Part shown: positions 52,719-62,005 of the stretch, piece after piece
How the letters are laid out: every line of letters starts with the position of its first letter
Numbering within the stretch: the first letter of the stretch is position 1
NCBI RefSeq assembly: GCF_020179605.1
Contig: NZ_JAINZO010000001.1
Coordinates: forward strand, 1,586,799 to 1,650,798
Source: Geomonas agri
Lineage (GTDB): Bacteria; Desulfobacterota; Desulfuromonadia; Geobacterales; Geobacteraceae
Reading direction: 5' to 3'
Length of the DNA stretch: 64,000 nt
The notes under the pieces: generated by a model
What the model was told of the DNA's origin: nothing
Databases searched by the model: none
Seen by the model: only the letters and a program-made list of their open reading frames with translations
Program-made: the position numbers and the translations under genes

Positions 52719-54299
52719 ATGCTAGGCGTAATGAGGAAGTACAAGCAATCCATTGTCATCAAAGTTGTATTCATTGTCATCGTTCTTTCTTTCATCGGGA
52801 CCATCTTCCTGGTCTGGGGCAAGGGCGGCAGTGATGGACGCGGTGGCAAGAGCTATGCGGCAACGGTAAACGGCACCAAGATATCCCTCGAAGAATTCCA
52901 AAAGAGCTACTACCGCACCCGCGGCCTTTACGAGCAGATCTACGGCCGCTCCCTCACCCCGGAAATCGAGAAGCAGATGGGGATCAAGAAACTCACCATC
53001 GACACCCTGATCGACAACGTCCTCATCCTGGACGAGTCCAAGAAGATGGGCATCAAGGTCAAGAAGGACGACGTGGCCGCCGAGATCGCCAAAATACCGG
53101 CCTTCCAGAGAAACGGCGCCTTCGACTTCGGCATCTACCAGCAGACCCTGAAGGCCAACCGCATCACCCCCAAGGACTTCGAGGAGTCCCAGGAGCAGGA
53201 GATGCTGCTGCAGAAGACCCGCAACAAGATCAAGGAATCCGCCACGGTGACCGACGCCGAGGTTAAGGACGCCTACAAGAAGCAAAACGACAAGGTGAAC
53301 CTCGCCTATGTCTCCTTCTCCCCCGCCGACGTCAAGGGAAGCATCAAGCTGACCGACCAGGAGCTCACCAGCTACCTGCAGGACCACCAGAACGAGTTCA
53401 AGACCCCGGAACAGATCTCGGTGGCCTACACCCTGGTCAGCCCGGCTCAGGCCGCCGGCAACGTCAGCGTGTCCCCGGAAGAGGTGCAGACCTATTACCA
53501 GAAGAACATTGACCGCTACCAGGGCAAAGGGGGCATCCTGCCGTTCGCCGAGGTGAAGGACAAGGCCACCGCCGACGCCCAGAAGCAGAAGGCAGCCAAG
53601 GAAGCTTACGAGAAGGCCGCCACCGCGGTCAACAAGTTCAAGGCCAACGGCGACCTGGACGGGGCCGCGGCCTCCCTGGGCAGCAAAGTGGAAAAAACCC
53701 AGCTGTTCACCGCCAAGGCACCGGCGGCAGCGCTGGCCGGCGAGAGCGAGGTAATCGCCCGCGCCTTTGCCCTGAAGCAAGGTGAGCTTGGTGGCCCGGT
53801 TGAGACCGCCAAGGGGATCTACCTGGTCAAGGTGCTGGACAAGAAGCCGTCCGCCGTTCCGCCGCTGGCCCAGATCAAGGGCGCCGTCGAAGCCAAGGCC
53901 ATCGCGATCAAGGCCGCCGACCTCGCCAAGAAGAAGGCAGAGGAAGCGCTGGCACAGTTCGCCAAGGGCGGCGTAGCCGCCAAGGAGACCGGCAGCTTCG
54001 GCTACGCTCCGACCGGCCAGGTGCCCACCATCGGCGCATCCCCCGAGATAATGGAAGCTGCCTTCACCCTCAACGCTCCCAACCAGGCCGCCAAGCAGCC
54101 CTTCAAGGTGGGCGACCGCTGGTACGCCGTGGCGCTCAAGTCCCGCACCGAGGCGCCGCTTACCGGCCTCGCCAAGGATTCCGGCTCCATCAAGGCGGCG
54201 CTGCTGCCCAAGAAACAGCAGGAGGCCCTGGACAAGTGGGTCAAGGACCTGCGCAGCAAGGCCAAGATCGACGTCAATCCGCTGGTGCTCCAGGACTAG
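52719..54299 (+). CDS. PpiD-like periplasmic folding factor (SurA_N, parvulin-like)
   Basis: A 526-residue protein anchored by one N-terminal membrane helix (IVIKVVFIVIVLSFIGTIFL). Residues about 45-190 match the SurA_N/PpiD chaperone domain (VNGTKISLEEFQKSYYRTRG, LIDNVLILDESKKMGI). The rest, rich in Ala and Lys, holds two parvulin-like stretches (FALKQGELGGPVETAKGIYL, AFTLNAPNQAAKQPFKVGDR), but the usual ASHIL and GGDLG catalytic signatures are missing. The domain may thus be mainly a chaperone for outer-membrane or secreted proteins. It is divergent from mreB. Length is typical for PpiD of this group. Confidence 0.84.
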   Translation: MLGVMRKYKQSIVIKVVFIVIVLSFIGTIFLVWGKGGSDGRGGKSYAATVNGTKISLEEFQKSYYRTRGLYEQIYGRSLTPEIEKQMGIKKLTIDTLIDNVLILDESKKMGIKVKKDDVAAEIAKIPAFQRNGAFDFGIYQQTLKANRITPKDFEESQEQEMLLQKTRNKIKESATVTDAEVKDAYKKQNDKVNLAYVSFSPADVKGSIKLTDQELTSYLQDHQNEFKTPEQISVAYTLVSPAQAAGNVSVSPEEVQTYYQKNIDRYQGKGGILPFAEVKDKATADAQKQKAAKEAYEKAATAVNKFKANGDLDGAAASLGSKVEKTQLFTAKAPAAALAGESEVIARAFALKQGELGGPVETAKGIYLVKVLDKKPSAVPPLAQIKGAVEAKAIAIKAADLAKKKAEEALAQFAKGGVAAKETGSFGYAPTGQVPTIGASPEIMEAAFTLNAPNQAAKQPFKVGDRWYAVALKSRTEAPLTGLAKDSGSIKAALLPKKQQEALDKWVKDLRSKAKIDVNPLVLQD

Positions 54300-54398
54300 A
54301 CGGGAAGTACCACAGGTTACAGTGCGAGGTGGAGGGTGCGGGTGCACTCTTCACCTTTCACTTTTCACGCTCAGCGCGAATAAAAGGAGAATGCACCA

Positions 54399-55289
54399 AT
54401 GACAACACCGGTACTCAACACTGACTTCCCCGGCCTCAAACTTGCCGCACGCGGGAAGGTGCGCGACATCTACGACCTCGGGGAGACGCTGCTCATCGTC
54501 ACCACCGACAGGATCTCCGCCTTCGACGTCATCATGAACGAAGGCATACCCAACAAGGGGTACGTCCTGACCCAGATCTCCGCCTACTGGTTTCGCCAAA
54601 TGGAAGACATCATCAAGAACCACATCATCTCCACCGATGTGGCCGATTTCCCCGCTGAGTGCCAGCCCTACGCCGACGTCTTGGCCGGCCGCTCCATGTG
54701 GGTGAAGAAGGCCCAGCCGCTCGCGGCCGAGTGCATCGTGCGCGGTTACATCTCCGGCTCCGGCTGGAAGGACTACCAGCAGACCGGCGCGATCTGCGGC
54801 ATCAAGCTCCCCGAGGGGCTCAAGGAAAGCGACCGCCTGCCGCAGCCGATCTTCACCCCTTCCACCAAGGCAGAGCTCGGCACCCACGACGAGAACATCT
54901 CCTTCGAGCGCATGTGCGAGATCTGCGGCAAGGAGATCTCCGAGAAGGTGCGCGAGGTGACGCTGAAGATCTACGAGAAGGCGCGCGACCTGGCCGACCA
55001 GAAAGGGATCATCATTGCCGACACCAAGTTCGAGTACGGCATCTACGACGGCGAACTGATCATCATCGACGAGTGCATGACCCCGGACTCCAGCCGTTTC
55101 TGGCCCAAGGACAGCTACAAGCCGGGCGGTGCGCAGCCCTCCTTCGATAAGCAGTTCCTGCGTGACTACCTGGAGACCCTGGACTGGGGCAAGACCGCTC
55201 CCGCCCCGCCGCTTCCCGAGGAGATCGTCAAGAAGACCGGCGAGAAGTACATGGAAGCGCTGGTGAAGCTGACCGGCAAGGGGATTTAA
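54399..55289 (+). CDS. purC: Phosphoribosylaminoimidazole-succinocarboxamide synthase
   Basis: A 296-residue SAICAR synthetase. It condenses CAIR with aspartate using ATP in purine synthesis. Family motifs: [20 protein letters not shown] (ATP-binding), [17 protein letters not shown] (substrate-binding), [29 protein letters not shown] and [16 protein letters not shown]. It belongs to the long, approximately 296-residue PurC type found in many proteobacteria and yeast. AAAGGAGAATGCACCA precedes the ATG. A strong terminator follows 33 bases after the stop, so it is probably the end of its transcript. Confidence 0.96.
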   Translation: MTTPVLNTDFPGLKLAARGKVRDIYDLGETLLIVTTDRISAFDVIMNEGIPNKGYVLTQISAYWFRQMEDIIKNHIISTDVADFPAECQPYADVLAGRSMWVKKAQPLAAECIVRGYISGSGWKDYQQTGAICGIKLPEGLKESDRLPQPIFTPSTKAELGTHDENISFERMCEICGKEISEKVREVTLKIYEKARDLADQKGIIIADTKFEYGIYDGELIIIDECMTPDSSRFWPKDSYKPGGAQPSFDKQFLRDYLETLDWGKTAPAPPLPEEIVKKTGEKYMEALVKLTGKGI

Positions 55290-55322
55290 AGGCAGGCCAA
55301 GACAAAGATTGAGACAAAGCAA

Positions 55323-55356
55323 AGGCCCCGCATCGACGATGATGCGGGGCCTTTTT
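55323..55356 (+). terminator. Rho-independent terminator of purC
   Basis: A perfect 12-bp stem, AGGCCCCGCATC / GATGCGGGGCCT, with a 6-nt loop, is followed by TTTTT and CTT. Confidence 0.93.
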
Positions 55357-55406
55357 CTTGCCAACATCAGGCAGCTTGCCTTGTCCCCCTCCCCTTGCGG
55401 GAGGCC

Positions 55407-55763
55407 CTACCCTATCAGCTTGGCCAGTCGCGACCTCTCCTTCATCAGCCGCGCCTCACCGTCCTCCAGGGCCTTCAGAAGTCCCTTCTTGGCGCCGTAG
55501 GCCATGTCCTTGCCGCGGTCCAGGATCTCGGAGGCGCGCTCGCCAACTGCTTCGGCCATCTCCCCCACCTGCTCGGAGAAATCCTCAACCGCCTCCAGCG
55601 CCTCTTCGCCTTTGCGGCGCGCCTTCTTGGCGTAGCGGCCGAGCTCCTTGCGGGTTTTCTCGCCGCTTTGCGGCGCGTACATAAGGGCGACGCCAGCCCC
55701 GATGATCCCTCCGGCCAGGAGCAGCAGCGCCCCAACCATCACCTTGTTGTCTCTTTCGGCCAT
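55407..55763 (-). CDS. YtxH-domain membrane-associated protein
   Basis: A 118-residue protein with one N-terminal membrane segment (VMVGALLLLAGGIIGAGVAL) followed by the YtxH hallmark MYAPQSGEKTRKELG and a long charged helical tail (coiled-coil-like, EEALEAVEDFSEQVGEMAEA). YtxH proteins are general-stress-associated or envelope-linked proteins of unknown activity. GGAGGGGCT lies before the ATG. It stands alone between convergent purC and the divergent oxidoreductase gene. A second, shorter YtxH protein is encoded at 60545-60781. Confidence 0.8.
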   Translation of the reverse strand: MAERDNKVMVGALLLLAGGIIGAGVALMYAPQSGEKTRKELGRYAKKARRKGEEALEAVEDFSEQVGEMAEAVGERASEILDRGKDMAYGAKKGLLKALEDGEARLMKERSRLAKLIG

Positions 55764-55929
55764 AGCCCCTCCTCCTTCGCCAGCGTTGTTTTTTTCGGAC
55801 TGCCTCCCTATACTACCCGATGCCGCCTCTTTGCCAAGCACGCTTCTCATTATTGCTAGGAAGCACCCGGCCAAACGTGTATAGTTGTACCGTTATAGAA
55901 CACCCAGAAAGAGACCCGCGAGGAGCACA

Positions 55930-57033
55930 ATGGATCAAAAATACGATGTACTTATCGTCGGCGGAGGCCCCGGTGGTGTGGCCGCTGCTTACTTGTGTCA
56001 CAAAAACGGGCTTTCCCACCTCCTGATCGAGGGGGGCAAGTCGATCTTCCAGGGCATTGCCAACACCTACCCCGAAGGGAAGAACGTCTATCCTTCCAAA
56101 CCCAAGGAGAACCCGGAACCGTTCCTGGTGGAAGAGCTGCGTCCGCCCGACAAACCGGTCACCGTGGAGAAATACATCCAGTACGTGCAGCACTTCGTCC
56201 AGCACGAAGGGCTCAACGTGCTCACCGACACCCAGTTCGAGAACATCGAAGAAGGTCGCGACTACCTGAAGGTGCACACCTCCCGCGGCACCTTCCAGGC
56301 CAAGAAGGTGCTGCTCGCCTTCGGCAGCTCCATCCCCAAGGAACTCTCCGTGTACGGCGACGCCAAGATGGTCGCCAAGGGTCTTGACGATCCCAAGAAA
56401 TACATCGGCGTACGCACCCTGGTGATCGGTGGTGGCAATTCCGCCGCCGACGTCATCATTTCCATCCTGAAGGAGAAGAGGAACGCCAACGACAAGGAGC
56501 CGGTGTACTGGGCACACGTTGCCGAAACCTTCGACGTTAACAAGGAAACCGCGCAGCGCCTGGGCGAGGAGATCCTTCTGGGGGGTAACATCCGGCTCCT
56601 GCCCGGCGCCACCCCGAGGATCGGCGAAGTCGATGACGAAGGTGTGGACCGGTTGGTGATCCGGGTCAGCGAGGACAAGATGGCAGGCGGTATCGAGCGT
56701 TACCACGCCATGAGTTTCCCGATGAAGAACGTCATTGCCTGCATTGGCAGCCAGGGTCCCACTTCCATCTACGACAAGATCGGCGTGCAGACCATCGCCT
56801 GTGCCGAGGGCGTGTGCCAGGTGGCCAAGGAAGGAGACCGCTTATTGCTGCTCACCGCCGACTTTGAATCCACCAGGAAGGGAGTCTACGTGATCGGCGG
56901 CGCCATCTCCCCCTCCTACATGCGTATCAGCAAGGGGGCGATCCACGAGGAGCGTCACCCGAACCTGATCTACACCGCCGTCAACGACGCCCACCACGTC
57001 GTCGACGCCATCCTGAAAAAGATAAAGAAGTAA
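55930..57033 (+). CDS. FAD/NAD(P)-dependent oxidoreductase, thioredoxin-reductase-like without CxxC
   Basis: A 367-residue flavoprotein with two Rossmann folds: FAD-binding VLIVGGGPGGVAAAYLCHKN at the N-terminus and NAD(P)-binding TLVIGGGNSAADVIISILKE near residues 160-180. The terminal GVYVIGGAISPSYMRISKGA is the second FAD contact. The architecture is that of thioredoxin reductase and relatives such as YpdA or ferredoxin-NADP reductase, but the redox CxxC is absent, so it is unlikely to reduce thioredoxin. It may reduce another disulfide or a ferredoxin-type carrier. AGGAG precedes the ATG. No partner gene is adjacent. Confidence 0.8.
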   Translation: MDQKYDVLIVGGGPGGVAAAYLCHKNGLSHLLIEGGKSIFQGIANTYPEGKNVYPSKPKENPEPFLVEELRPPDKPVTVEKYIQYVQHFVQHEGLNVLTDTQFENIEEGRDYLKVHTSRGTFQAKKVLLAFGSSIPKELSVYGDAKMVAKGLDDPKKYIGVRTLVIGGGNSAADVIISILKEKRNANDKEPVYWAHVAETFDVNKETAQRLGEEILLGGNIRLLPGATPRIGEVDDEGVDRLVIRVSEDKMAGGIERYHAMSFPMKNVIACIGSQGPTSIYDKIGVQTIACAEGVCQVAKEGDRLLLLTADFESTRKGVYVIGGAISPSYMRISKGAIHEERHPNLIYTAVNDAHHVVDAILKKIKK

Positions 57034-57082
57034 ACGCCTCACCGAAGCACCGAGCCGCTGCCATAACACGAGAAGGCACCCA

Positions 57083-57124
57083 AACGTCCCCCCTTTACGA
57101 AAGGGGGGACAGTGGGGATTTGCC
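57083..57124 (+). repeat. Dispersed GC-rich hairpin repeat, copy D
   Basis: Begins AACGTCCCCCCTTTACGAAA and continues GGGGGGACAGTGGGGATTTG. The stem pairs CCCCCCTTT with AAAGGGGGG across ACG. It lies between convergent genes. Confidence 0.75.
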
Positions 57125-57141
57125 TCTCCCGCTGCAACAAC

Positions 57142-57171
57142 AAAAAAGGGGAGCCCCAACAGGCTCCCCTT
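57142..57171 (-). terminator. Rho-independent terminator of the TPR gene
   Basis: A 10-bp stem, AAGGGGAGCC / GGCTCCCCTT, with a 6-nt loop, is followed on the minus strand by TTTTTT (overlapping the stem base) and G. It lies about 40 bases after the TPR stop codon. Confidence 0.85.
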
Positions 57172-57212
57172 CTCACTTCATATTTACTTTAACCAGTCTC
57201 TAGTCCTGGCCC

Positions 57213-58004
57213 CTACTTCATCTCTTCCTTAAGCCCCTCGATCACAGCCTTAACCTCGGCGATCATCTCCCTTGCCTGCGGCGAGTGTTCCCGCTTCAGG
57301 TAGTTCTCGAAGTGCTTGATGGCCTCAGCGGTGCGGTCCTGGTCGATGCAGATATTGCCCAGGGTCAGGTAGCTCATGGTAAAGTCCGGGTCAAGCCGGA
57401 TCGCCTCCAGCGTCTCGCGCTCGGCAGCCTCGAGGTCGTCCATGTCGTAGTAGAGCTCGCCCAGGTTGAAGCGGGCGGTGGCGTCAGTGGGATCGATCTC
57501 GATGCCCTTGTGGTAGGCGGCGATCGCCTTCTCGTTGTCACCCAGGCCGTAGTAGAGGTCCCCCATGGCGTTCAGAGCGAAGACGTTACCCGGATCGAGC
57601 TCCAGCGCCTTCTGGAAAGCCTTCAGCGCGTCATCGGCGCGCTCCATGGCGTTGTAGACCAGCCCCATGCTGACGTAACCGTCGCACTCCTTGGGCTGCA
57701 GCTCGGTCACCTTGCGGTAGCAGGCCAGCGCGTCCTTGTGCTTGCCCGATTCGAAGTAGACATCGCCCAGGGCGGTCAGGCCGTCCAGGTCCTGCGGGGC
57801 CAGCTCCAGCCCCTTCTTGAGGGCGGCGACGGCATCGTCGACGTGCCCCGACTCGGAGTGCGCCTCGCCGAGGTAGAAGTATCCCTCAGCGTTCTGGGGC
57901 TCCAGCTCGATGCAACCCTTGAAAGCCTCGATGGCCTGAGCGTACTCGCCGGACTCCATCTGCGCTATGCCGTTTGCCAGCTTTTCCTCAAAAGTTGTTG
58001 CCAT
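57213..58004 (-). CDS. Tetratricopeptide-repeat protein
   Basis: A 263-residue protein made of about seven TPR units of 34 residues (for example YAQAIEAFKGCIELEPQNAE, GYFYLGEAHSESGHVDDAVA, FNLGELYYDMDDLEAAERET). No signal peptide or other domain is seen, so it is a cytoplasmic scaffold or adaptor. Partners cannot be guessed from the neighbours, which are the oxidoreductase (convergent) and ptsP (divergent). GGAGGTGGCA precedes the ATG chosen; an in-frame ATG four codons earlier is less well placed. Confidence 0.87.
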   Translation of the reverse strand: MATTFEEKLANGIAQMESGEYAQAIEAFKGCIELEPQNAEGYFYLGEAHSESGHVDDAVAALKKGLELAPQDLDGLTALGDVYFESGKHKDALACYRKVTELQPKECDGYVSMGLVYNAMERADDALKAFQKALELDPGNVFALNAMGDLYYGLGDNEKAIAAYHKGIEIDPTDATARFNLGELYYDMDDLEAAERETLEAIRLDPDFTMSYLTLGNICIDQDRTAEAIKHFENYLKREHSPQAREMIAEVKAVIEGLKEEMK

Positions 58005-58160
58005 TGCCACCTCCACGACTCCAATCGGATTTCATTGGCGCACACTATAACAGAGAAGCCCCCCTTTTGCCAACTTAAGAGCTACTTAAATTGCATTAAA
58101 ACCTTTCACATATCATTTTTCTCATCTATACTGCGAGCATCACACGCAAAGGGGAAGGCA

Positions 58161-60503
58161 ATGCCAGAGGAGGCTGGTGAGCAACTGGGACTGAGGACAT
58201 TGGAGGACATCAGCGCGCTGATTCTCCAATCCCACGATCTGCAGGAGACTCTGGACAACATCGTTAACCTGGTGGCTAAGAGGATGTCCTCCGACGTCTG
58301 CTCCATCTACCTTCTGGAGAAGGACGGCGAGACCTTGCGCCTGCACGCCACCCGCGGCCTTTCCAGGCTCTCGGTCGGCATCACCATGAAGATCTCCGAG
58401 GGCCTGACCGGCCTGGTCATGGAGCAGCGCGGCGTGGTCGCCACCGATAACGCCCCCCGCCATCCACGCTACAAGTACTTCAGAAAGACCAAGGAGGAGA
58501 AGGTGCTCTCCTTCCTGGGGGTCCCTTTCTTCGAACGCGACAACCCGATGGGGGTCCTGGTCATCCAGAACCGCGAGGCCCGCACCTTCACCCCCCAGGA
58601 AATCAGTGCCGTCTCCACCATCGCCTGGCAGATCTCCAGCATCGTCTCCAACGCCAAACTGCTCGACTCGGTACGCAAGAAGGAGGAGGAACGCGCCTTT
58701 TTTGCAGCCGAGGTGGACCGCCTCAAGAAGAGCGGCGTCCTGAAGGAAGGCAGCCGCCCTGCCCGCAAGTCCCCTTCCTCCGCCGCCCTGACCGGTATCG
58801 GCATCTCCCCCGGCTTCGCTCTCGGCAAGGTCTCCATCCTGCACCACAGGGGCCCCACCGACGAGGCGATCCTGGAGCGGGCCCGGCCGCGCTCCGAAGA
58901 ATTGAACATGTTCCACCAGGCCCTGGAGAAGGCGCGCATCCATACCATCTACATGGAAAAGCGCATGGGCGAGATCCTCTCCGAAGCGGACGCGGGCATC
59001 TTCCACAGCCACCTGATGATCCTCGAGGACCGCGGCTTCATCGCCAAGATCACCACCCTCATTGAGGAAGGGCTCGGCGCGCACCGCGCGGTGAACCAGG
59101 TCGTGGAGGCCTACGTCTCCGCCTTCGCCAGGATGGAGGATCCCTACCTGCGCGAGCGCTCCGCCGACATGGAGGACATCGGACGTCGGATCTGCGACGC
59201 CCTGAACGGCCACAGCAAACACCGTGAGCGCCTGCGCGAGGAGCGCATCATCGTGGCGCGCGAACTGCTCCCCTCGGACCTTGCCATCATGGACCACGGC
59301 AAGGTGATCGGCATCGCCACCGAGAAAGGGAACCAGAATGCCCACTCCGCCATCATGGCGCGGGCCCTCGGCATCCCCGCCGTCTTCGGTGTCGAGGGGC
59401 TCCTGCAGCGGGTCGGCGTGCGTAGCGAGGTGGTGGTGGACGGCAACTCCGGCTGCGTCTACGTGAACCCGGACCACTCCGTGAAGCAGGAATACGTGCG
59501 GCTGCAGGGCGATTTCGACCAGAAGCAGCGCGCACTGGAGGAGATCCGCGGCCTCCCCGCCTGCACCCAAGACGGCTGCAGCATCTCCCTCTTGGCCAAC
59601 ATCGGCCTTTTGAGCGACCTCAAGGTGGCGCACCTGCATGGGGCCGAAGGGGTGGGCCTGTACCGCACCGAATTCCCCTTCATGACCCGCGCCTCGTTCC
59701 CCACGCGCCAAGTGCAGGCATCCGTCTACCGCAAGGTGCTGGAAGGTTTCCCCGACATGCCGGTGCACATCAGGACCCTGGACATCGGCGGCGACAAGGG
59801 GCTCTCCTACTTCCCGCACCCCAAGGAGGACAACCCGTTCCTGGGGTGGCGCTCCATGCGCCTGTCACTGGACCGCGAGGATATCCTGCGGGAGCAGCTG
59901 GCGGCCATCCTGATCGCGTCCGGGTCAGGGAAGTGCAACCTCATGTTCCCGATGATCTCCGGAGTGGACGAGGTGCGCCGCATCAAGGCGATCCTGGCGC
60001 AGGTCCAGGAGGAGTTGACACGCGAGGGACGCAGTTTCGACCCTGAGATAGGCTTCGGCGTGATGGTGGAGCTCCCCGCGGCGATCCTGGTGATCGACAT
60101 GCTGGTCCGCGAGGTCGATTACGTCAGCATCGGGACCAACGACCTGATCCAGTACACGCTGGCGTGCGACAGGAACAACCCCAGGGTGCGCAAGTGGTAC
60201 GACCCGTACCATCCGGCGGTGCTGCATTCGATAAAGAAGGTGGCGGATGCCGCGGCGAGCGCGGGAAAACCGGCGTCGCTGTGCGGCGAAATGGCGGGAG
60301 AACCGATCAACGCGGTACTGCTCATGGGGCTTGGGCTGCGCTGTTTCAGCCTGTCGGCGCCCAACATTCCCAAAGTGAAGGAGGCGGTGCGGCGCGTCAC
60401 CCTACAAAAGGCACGCGAGATCGGCGACCGGGTGCTCGCCATGGAGAGCGCCCAGTCGATAAGGGAGTACCTGGAAGCGGCCCAGCGGGAACTGGGGCTG
60501 TAA
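58161..60503 (+). CDS. ptsP: Phosphoenolpyruvate-protein phosphotransferase PtsP (EI-Ntr)
   Basis: A 780-residue enzyme I of the nitrogen PTS. A GAF domain (about 20-170) precedes the enzyme I module: phospho-His H395 in NQNAHSAIMARALGIPAV, the PEP-binding GAEGVGLYRTEFPFM, and the C-terminal SIGTNDLIQYTLACDR and SLCGEMAGEP with the catalytic cysteine. It takes phosphate from PEP and passes it to an HPr-like protein (NPr), linking nitrogen/carbon status to regulation; glutamine may bind GAF. The ATG with GGGGAAGG upstream is used; the open frame extends 292 codons further across the TPR gene's opposite strand. HPr and EIIA are not adjacent. Confidence 0.94.
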   Translation: MPEEAGEQLGLRTLEDISALILQSHDLQETLDNIVNLVAKRMSSDVCSIYLLEKDGETLRLHATRGLSRLSVGITMKISEGLTGLVMEQRGVVATDNAPRHPRYKYFRKTKEEKVLSFLGVPFFERDNPMGVLVIQNREARTFTPQEISAVSTIAWQISSIVSNAKLLDSVRKKEEERAFFAAEVDRLKKSGVLKEGSRPARKSPSSAALTGIGISPGFALGKVSILHHRGPTDEAILERARPRSEELNMFHQALEKARIHTIYMEKRMGEILSEADAGIFHSHLMILEDRGFIAKITTLIEEGLGAHRAVNQVVEAYVSAFARMEDPYLRERSADMEDIGRRICDALNGHSKHRERLREERIIVARELLPSDLAIMDHGKVIGIATEKGNQNAHSAIMARALGIPAVFGVEGLLQRVGVRSEVVVDGNSGCVYVNPDHSVKQEYVRLQGDFDQKQRALEEIRGLPACTQDGCSISLLANIGLLSDLKVAHLHGAEGVGLYRTEFPFMTRASFPTRQVQASVYRKVLEGFPDMPVHIRTLDIGGDKGLSYFPHPKEDNPFLGWRSMRLSLDREDILREQLAAILIASGSGKCNLMFPMISGVDEVRRIKAILAQVQEELTREGRSFDPEIGFGVMVELPAAILVIDMLVREVDYVSIGTNDLIQYTLACDRNNPRVRKWYDPYHPAVLHSIKKVADAAASAGKPASLCGEMAGEPINAVLLMGLGLRCFSLSAPNIPKVKEAVRRVTLQKAREIGDRVLAMESAQSIREYLEAAQRELGL

Positions 60504-60508
60504 AAACA

Positions 60509-60538
60509 AAGGCCGGACCCCATCGGGGGCCCGGCCTT
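60509..60538. terminator. Hairpin between convergent ptsP and YtxH genes
   Basis: An AAGGCCGG / CCGGCCTT stem (60509-60516, 60531-60538) with an inner ACCCC/GGGGG-type extension. A T-rich run (TTTGTTTTT) follows on the minus strand and a weaker one on the plus strand; it can serve both genes. Confidence 0.7.
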
Positions 60539-60544
60539 GTTACG

Positions 60545-60781
60545 TTATATCCAGCAGTCGCCGCCGTCGTAGTTCATCTGATCGGAGCCGTTCTTCCTGG
60601 AGCGCAGCTTCGCGTTTTTCACGCACCCTTTCAGCTTGTCCATCGCCTCGTCTTTCGCTTCGCCCAGCTTCTCGCGGACCTCGCGACCGGTTTTCGGGGT
60701 AAAGAGGAGAGCGGCACCCGCAGCTACCGCGGCTCCGGCCAGGAAGGCCAACAGAGCGGCCTGTTCGCTTTTCTTCGACAT
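60545..60781 (-). CDS. Small YtxH-domain protein
   Basis: A 78-residue protein with an N-terminal hydrophobic segment (LLAFLAGAAVAAGAALLF) and the YtxH motif FTPKTGREVREKLGEAKDE. The C-terminus is polar and ends in a cysteine-containing DGGDCWI. It resembles stress-associated membrane proteins of unknown function; shorter than the YtxH protein at 55407-55763 but clearly the same family. It is convergent with ptsP. Confidence 0.8.
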   Translation of the reverse strand: MSKKSEQAALLAFLAGAAVAAGAALLFTPKTGREVREKLGEAKDEAMDKLKGCVKNAKLRSRKNGSDQMNYDGGDCWI

Positions 60782-60912
60782 GTCGTATACTCCTTTTGGT
60801 TCTGGAAGTTATAACCGGAGAAAAATGTGCAGTCATTCTTACCACATTCCGCAGCACATTAAAACCCCCAACAGCAAATAAAGACGCTTTTCCCGCCTTT
60901 CTGTTTTCTGAT

Positions 60913-60941
60913 TTGAATTGAACTGCATTAGATGCTACTAT
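60913..60941 (+). promoter_or_regulatory. Sigma70-type promoter of the parvulin gene
   Basis: TTGAAT (60913-60918), a 17-base spacer and TACTAT (60936-60941) lie 33 bases before the start codon, with AAGGAG at 60962-60967 as ribosome-binding site. Confidence 0.6.
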
Positions 60942-60973
60942 CCGCCGACAATAAAACTTAAAAGGAGATGTGC

Positions 60974-61981
60974 ATGTTTTCCTTCAAGAAATCCTCTGTA
61001 CCTGTCGCTGCCGCCCTGCTCATGGCCTTGACACTTCCCGCTGCAGCACTTGCTGAAGAAGCCAGCAGCACCGCGGCCAAGCCGGTCGCCAAGGCAGCGG
61101 CCATCGTGGTATTGCACGTCAACAACTCGGTGATCACCAAACTCGATCTCGATCGCGCCCTCAAGGTCATGCTGGCGCAGAGCCAGGTGAACCAGCCCTT
61201 AACGCCCGAAGCCCAGAAAGAGGCCGAAGCCGCCGTATTGGACCAGCTCACCTCCGTTGAGCTTCTGTACCAGGAAGCCAACAAGCTGGAGATTCCCGAC
61301 CTCGACAAACAGGTCAACGACAAGGTGGCCCAGAACCGCGCCAAGTTCAAGACCGACCAGGAGTTCATCGACGCGCTGAAGAGCGTCGACATGACCATGC
61401 AGGACATGCAGGACTTCACCCGCAAGGACATCGTGATCAACAACTTCATCGAGCAGAAGTTCACCGCCAAGGCGGCGGCCACCGATGCCGAGGCGAAGAA
61501 GTTTTACGAGGACAACAAGGACCAGTACTTCAAGCAGCCGGAAGCCGTCCGCGCGAGCCATATCCTGGTGAGTGCCGACGGGAAAGCCACGCCGGAGGAG
61601 CGCAAGCGCGCCAAGGAGAAAGCCGAAGCGCTGCTTAAGCGCGTGAAGGCCGGTGAAGATTTTGCCGCGGTTGCCAAGGCCGAATCTTCCTGCCCCTCCG
61701 CGAGCCAGGGTGGCGATCTCGGCGCCTTCGGTCGCGGCGAAATGGTACCCGCCTTCGATAAGGCCGCTTTTGCGCTCAAGGTCGGCGAAGTGAGCGGCGT
61801 GGTCGAGTCCGAGTTTGGCTATCACATCATCAAGGTGACCGATAAGCAGGAAGCCGGTGCCGAGAAGTTCGAGAACGTAAAAGACAAGATAGCCGACTTT
61901 CTGAAAAAGCAAAAAGTGCAGCAGGAAGTCACCAGCCTGGTCGAGCAACTCAAAAAGACCGCCAAGATCGAGAAGAACTAA
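60974..61981 (+). CDS. Periplasmic parvulin-type peptidyl-prolyl isomerase (PrsA/SurA-like)
   Basis: A 335-residue exported protein: signal peptide FKKSSVPVAAALLMALTLPA with cleavage probably after ALA, a SurA_N-like helical chaperone part (NSVITKLDLDRALKVMLAQ), and one canonical parvulin domain with VRASHILVSADGKATPEERK, SCPSASQGGDLGAFGRGEMV and GVVESEFGYHIIKV. It catalyses cis-trans isomerisation of prolyl bonds and assists folding of exported proteins. It has no lipobox, unlike Gram-positive PrsA. The second of two ATG codons six bases apart is preferred for spacing from AAGGAG. It is followed by a bidirectional terminator. Confidence 0.92.
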   Translation: MFSFKKSSVPVAAALLMALTLPAAALAEEASSTAAKPVAKAAAIVVLHVNNSVITKLDLDRALKVMLAQSQVNQPLTPEAQKEAEAAVLDQLTSVELLYQEANKLEIPDLDKQVNDKVAQNRAKFKTDQEFIDALKSVDMTMQDMQDFTRKDIVINNFIEQKFTAKAAATDAEAKKFYEDNKDQYFKQPEAVRASHILVSADGKATPEERKRAKEKAEALLKRVKAGEDFAAVAKAESSCPSASQGGDLGAFGRGEMVPAFDKAAFALKVGEVSGVVESEFGYHIIKVTDKQEAGAEKFENVKDKIADFLKKQKVQQEVTSLVEQLKKTAKIEKN

Positions 61982-62005
61982 GTCCCCTGCTCCACCGATA
62001 GCAAT

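Noticed and set aside
52722-54347. 541-codon minus-strand open frame opposite the PpiD-like gene
   Set aside because: Low-complexity Gly/Leu/Val translation typical of the antisense of an Ala/Lys-rich protein; the plus frame has a membrane anchor and a SurA_N domain.
58140-59819. 559-codon minus-strand open frame opposite ptsP
   Set aside because: No domain or ribosome-binding site; ptsP motifs are intact on the plus strand.
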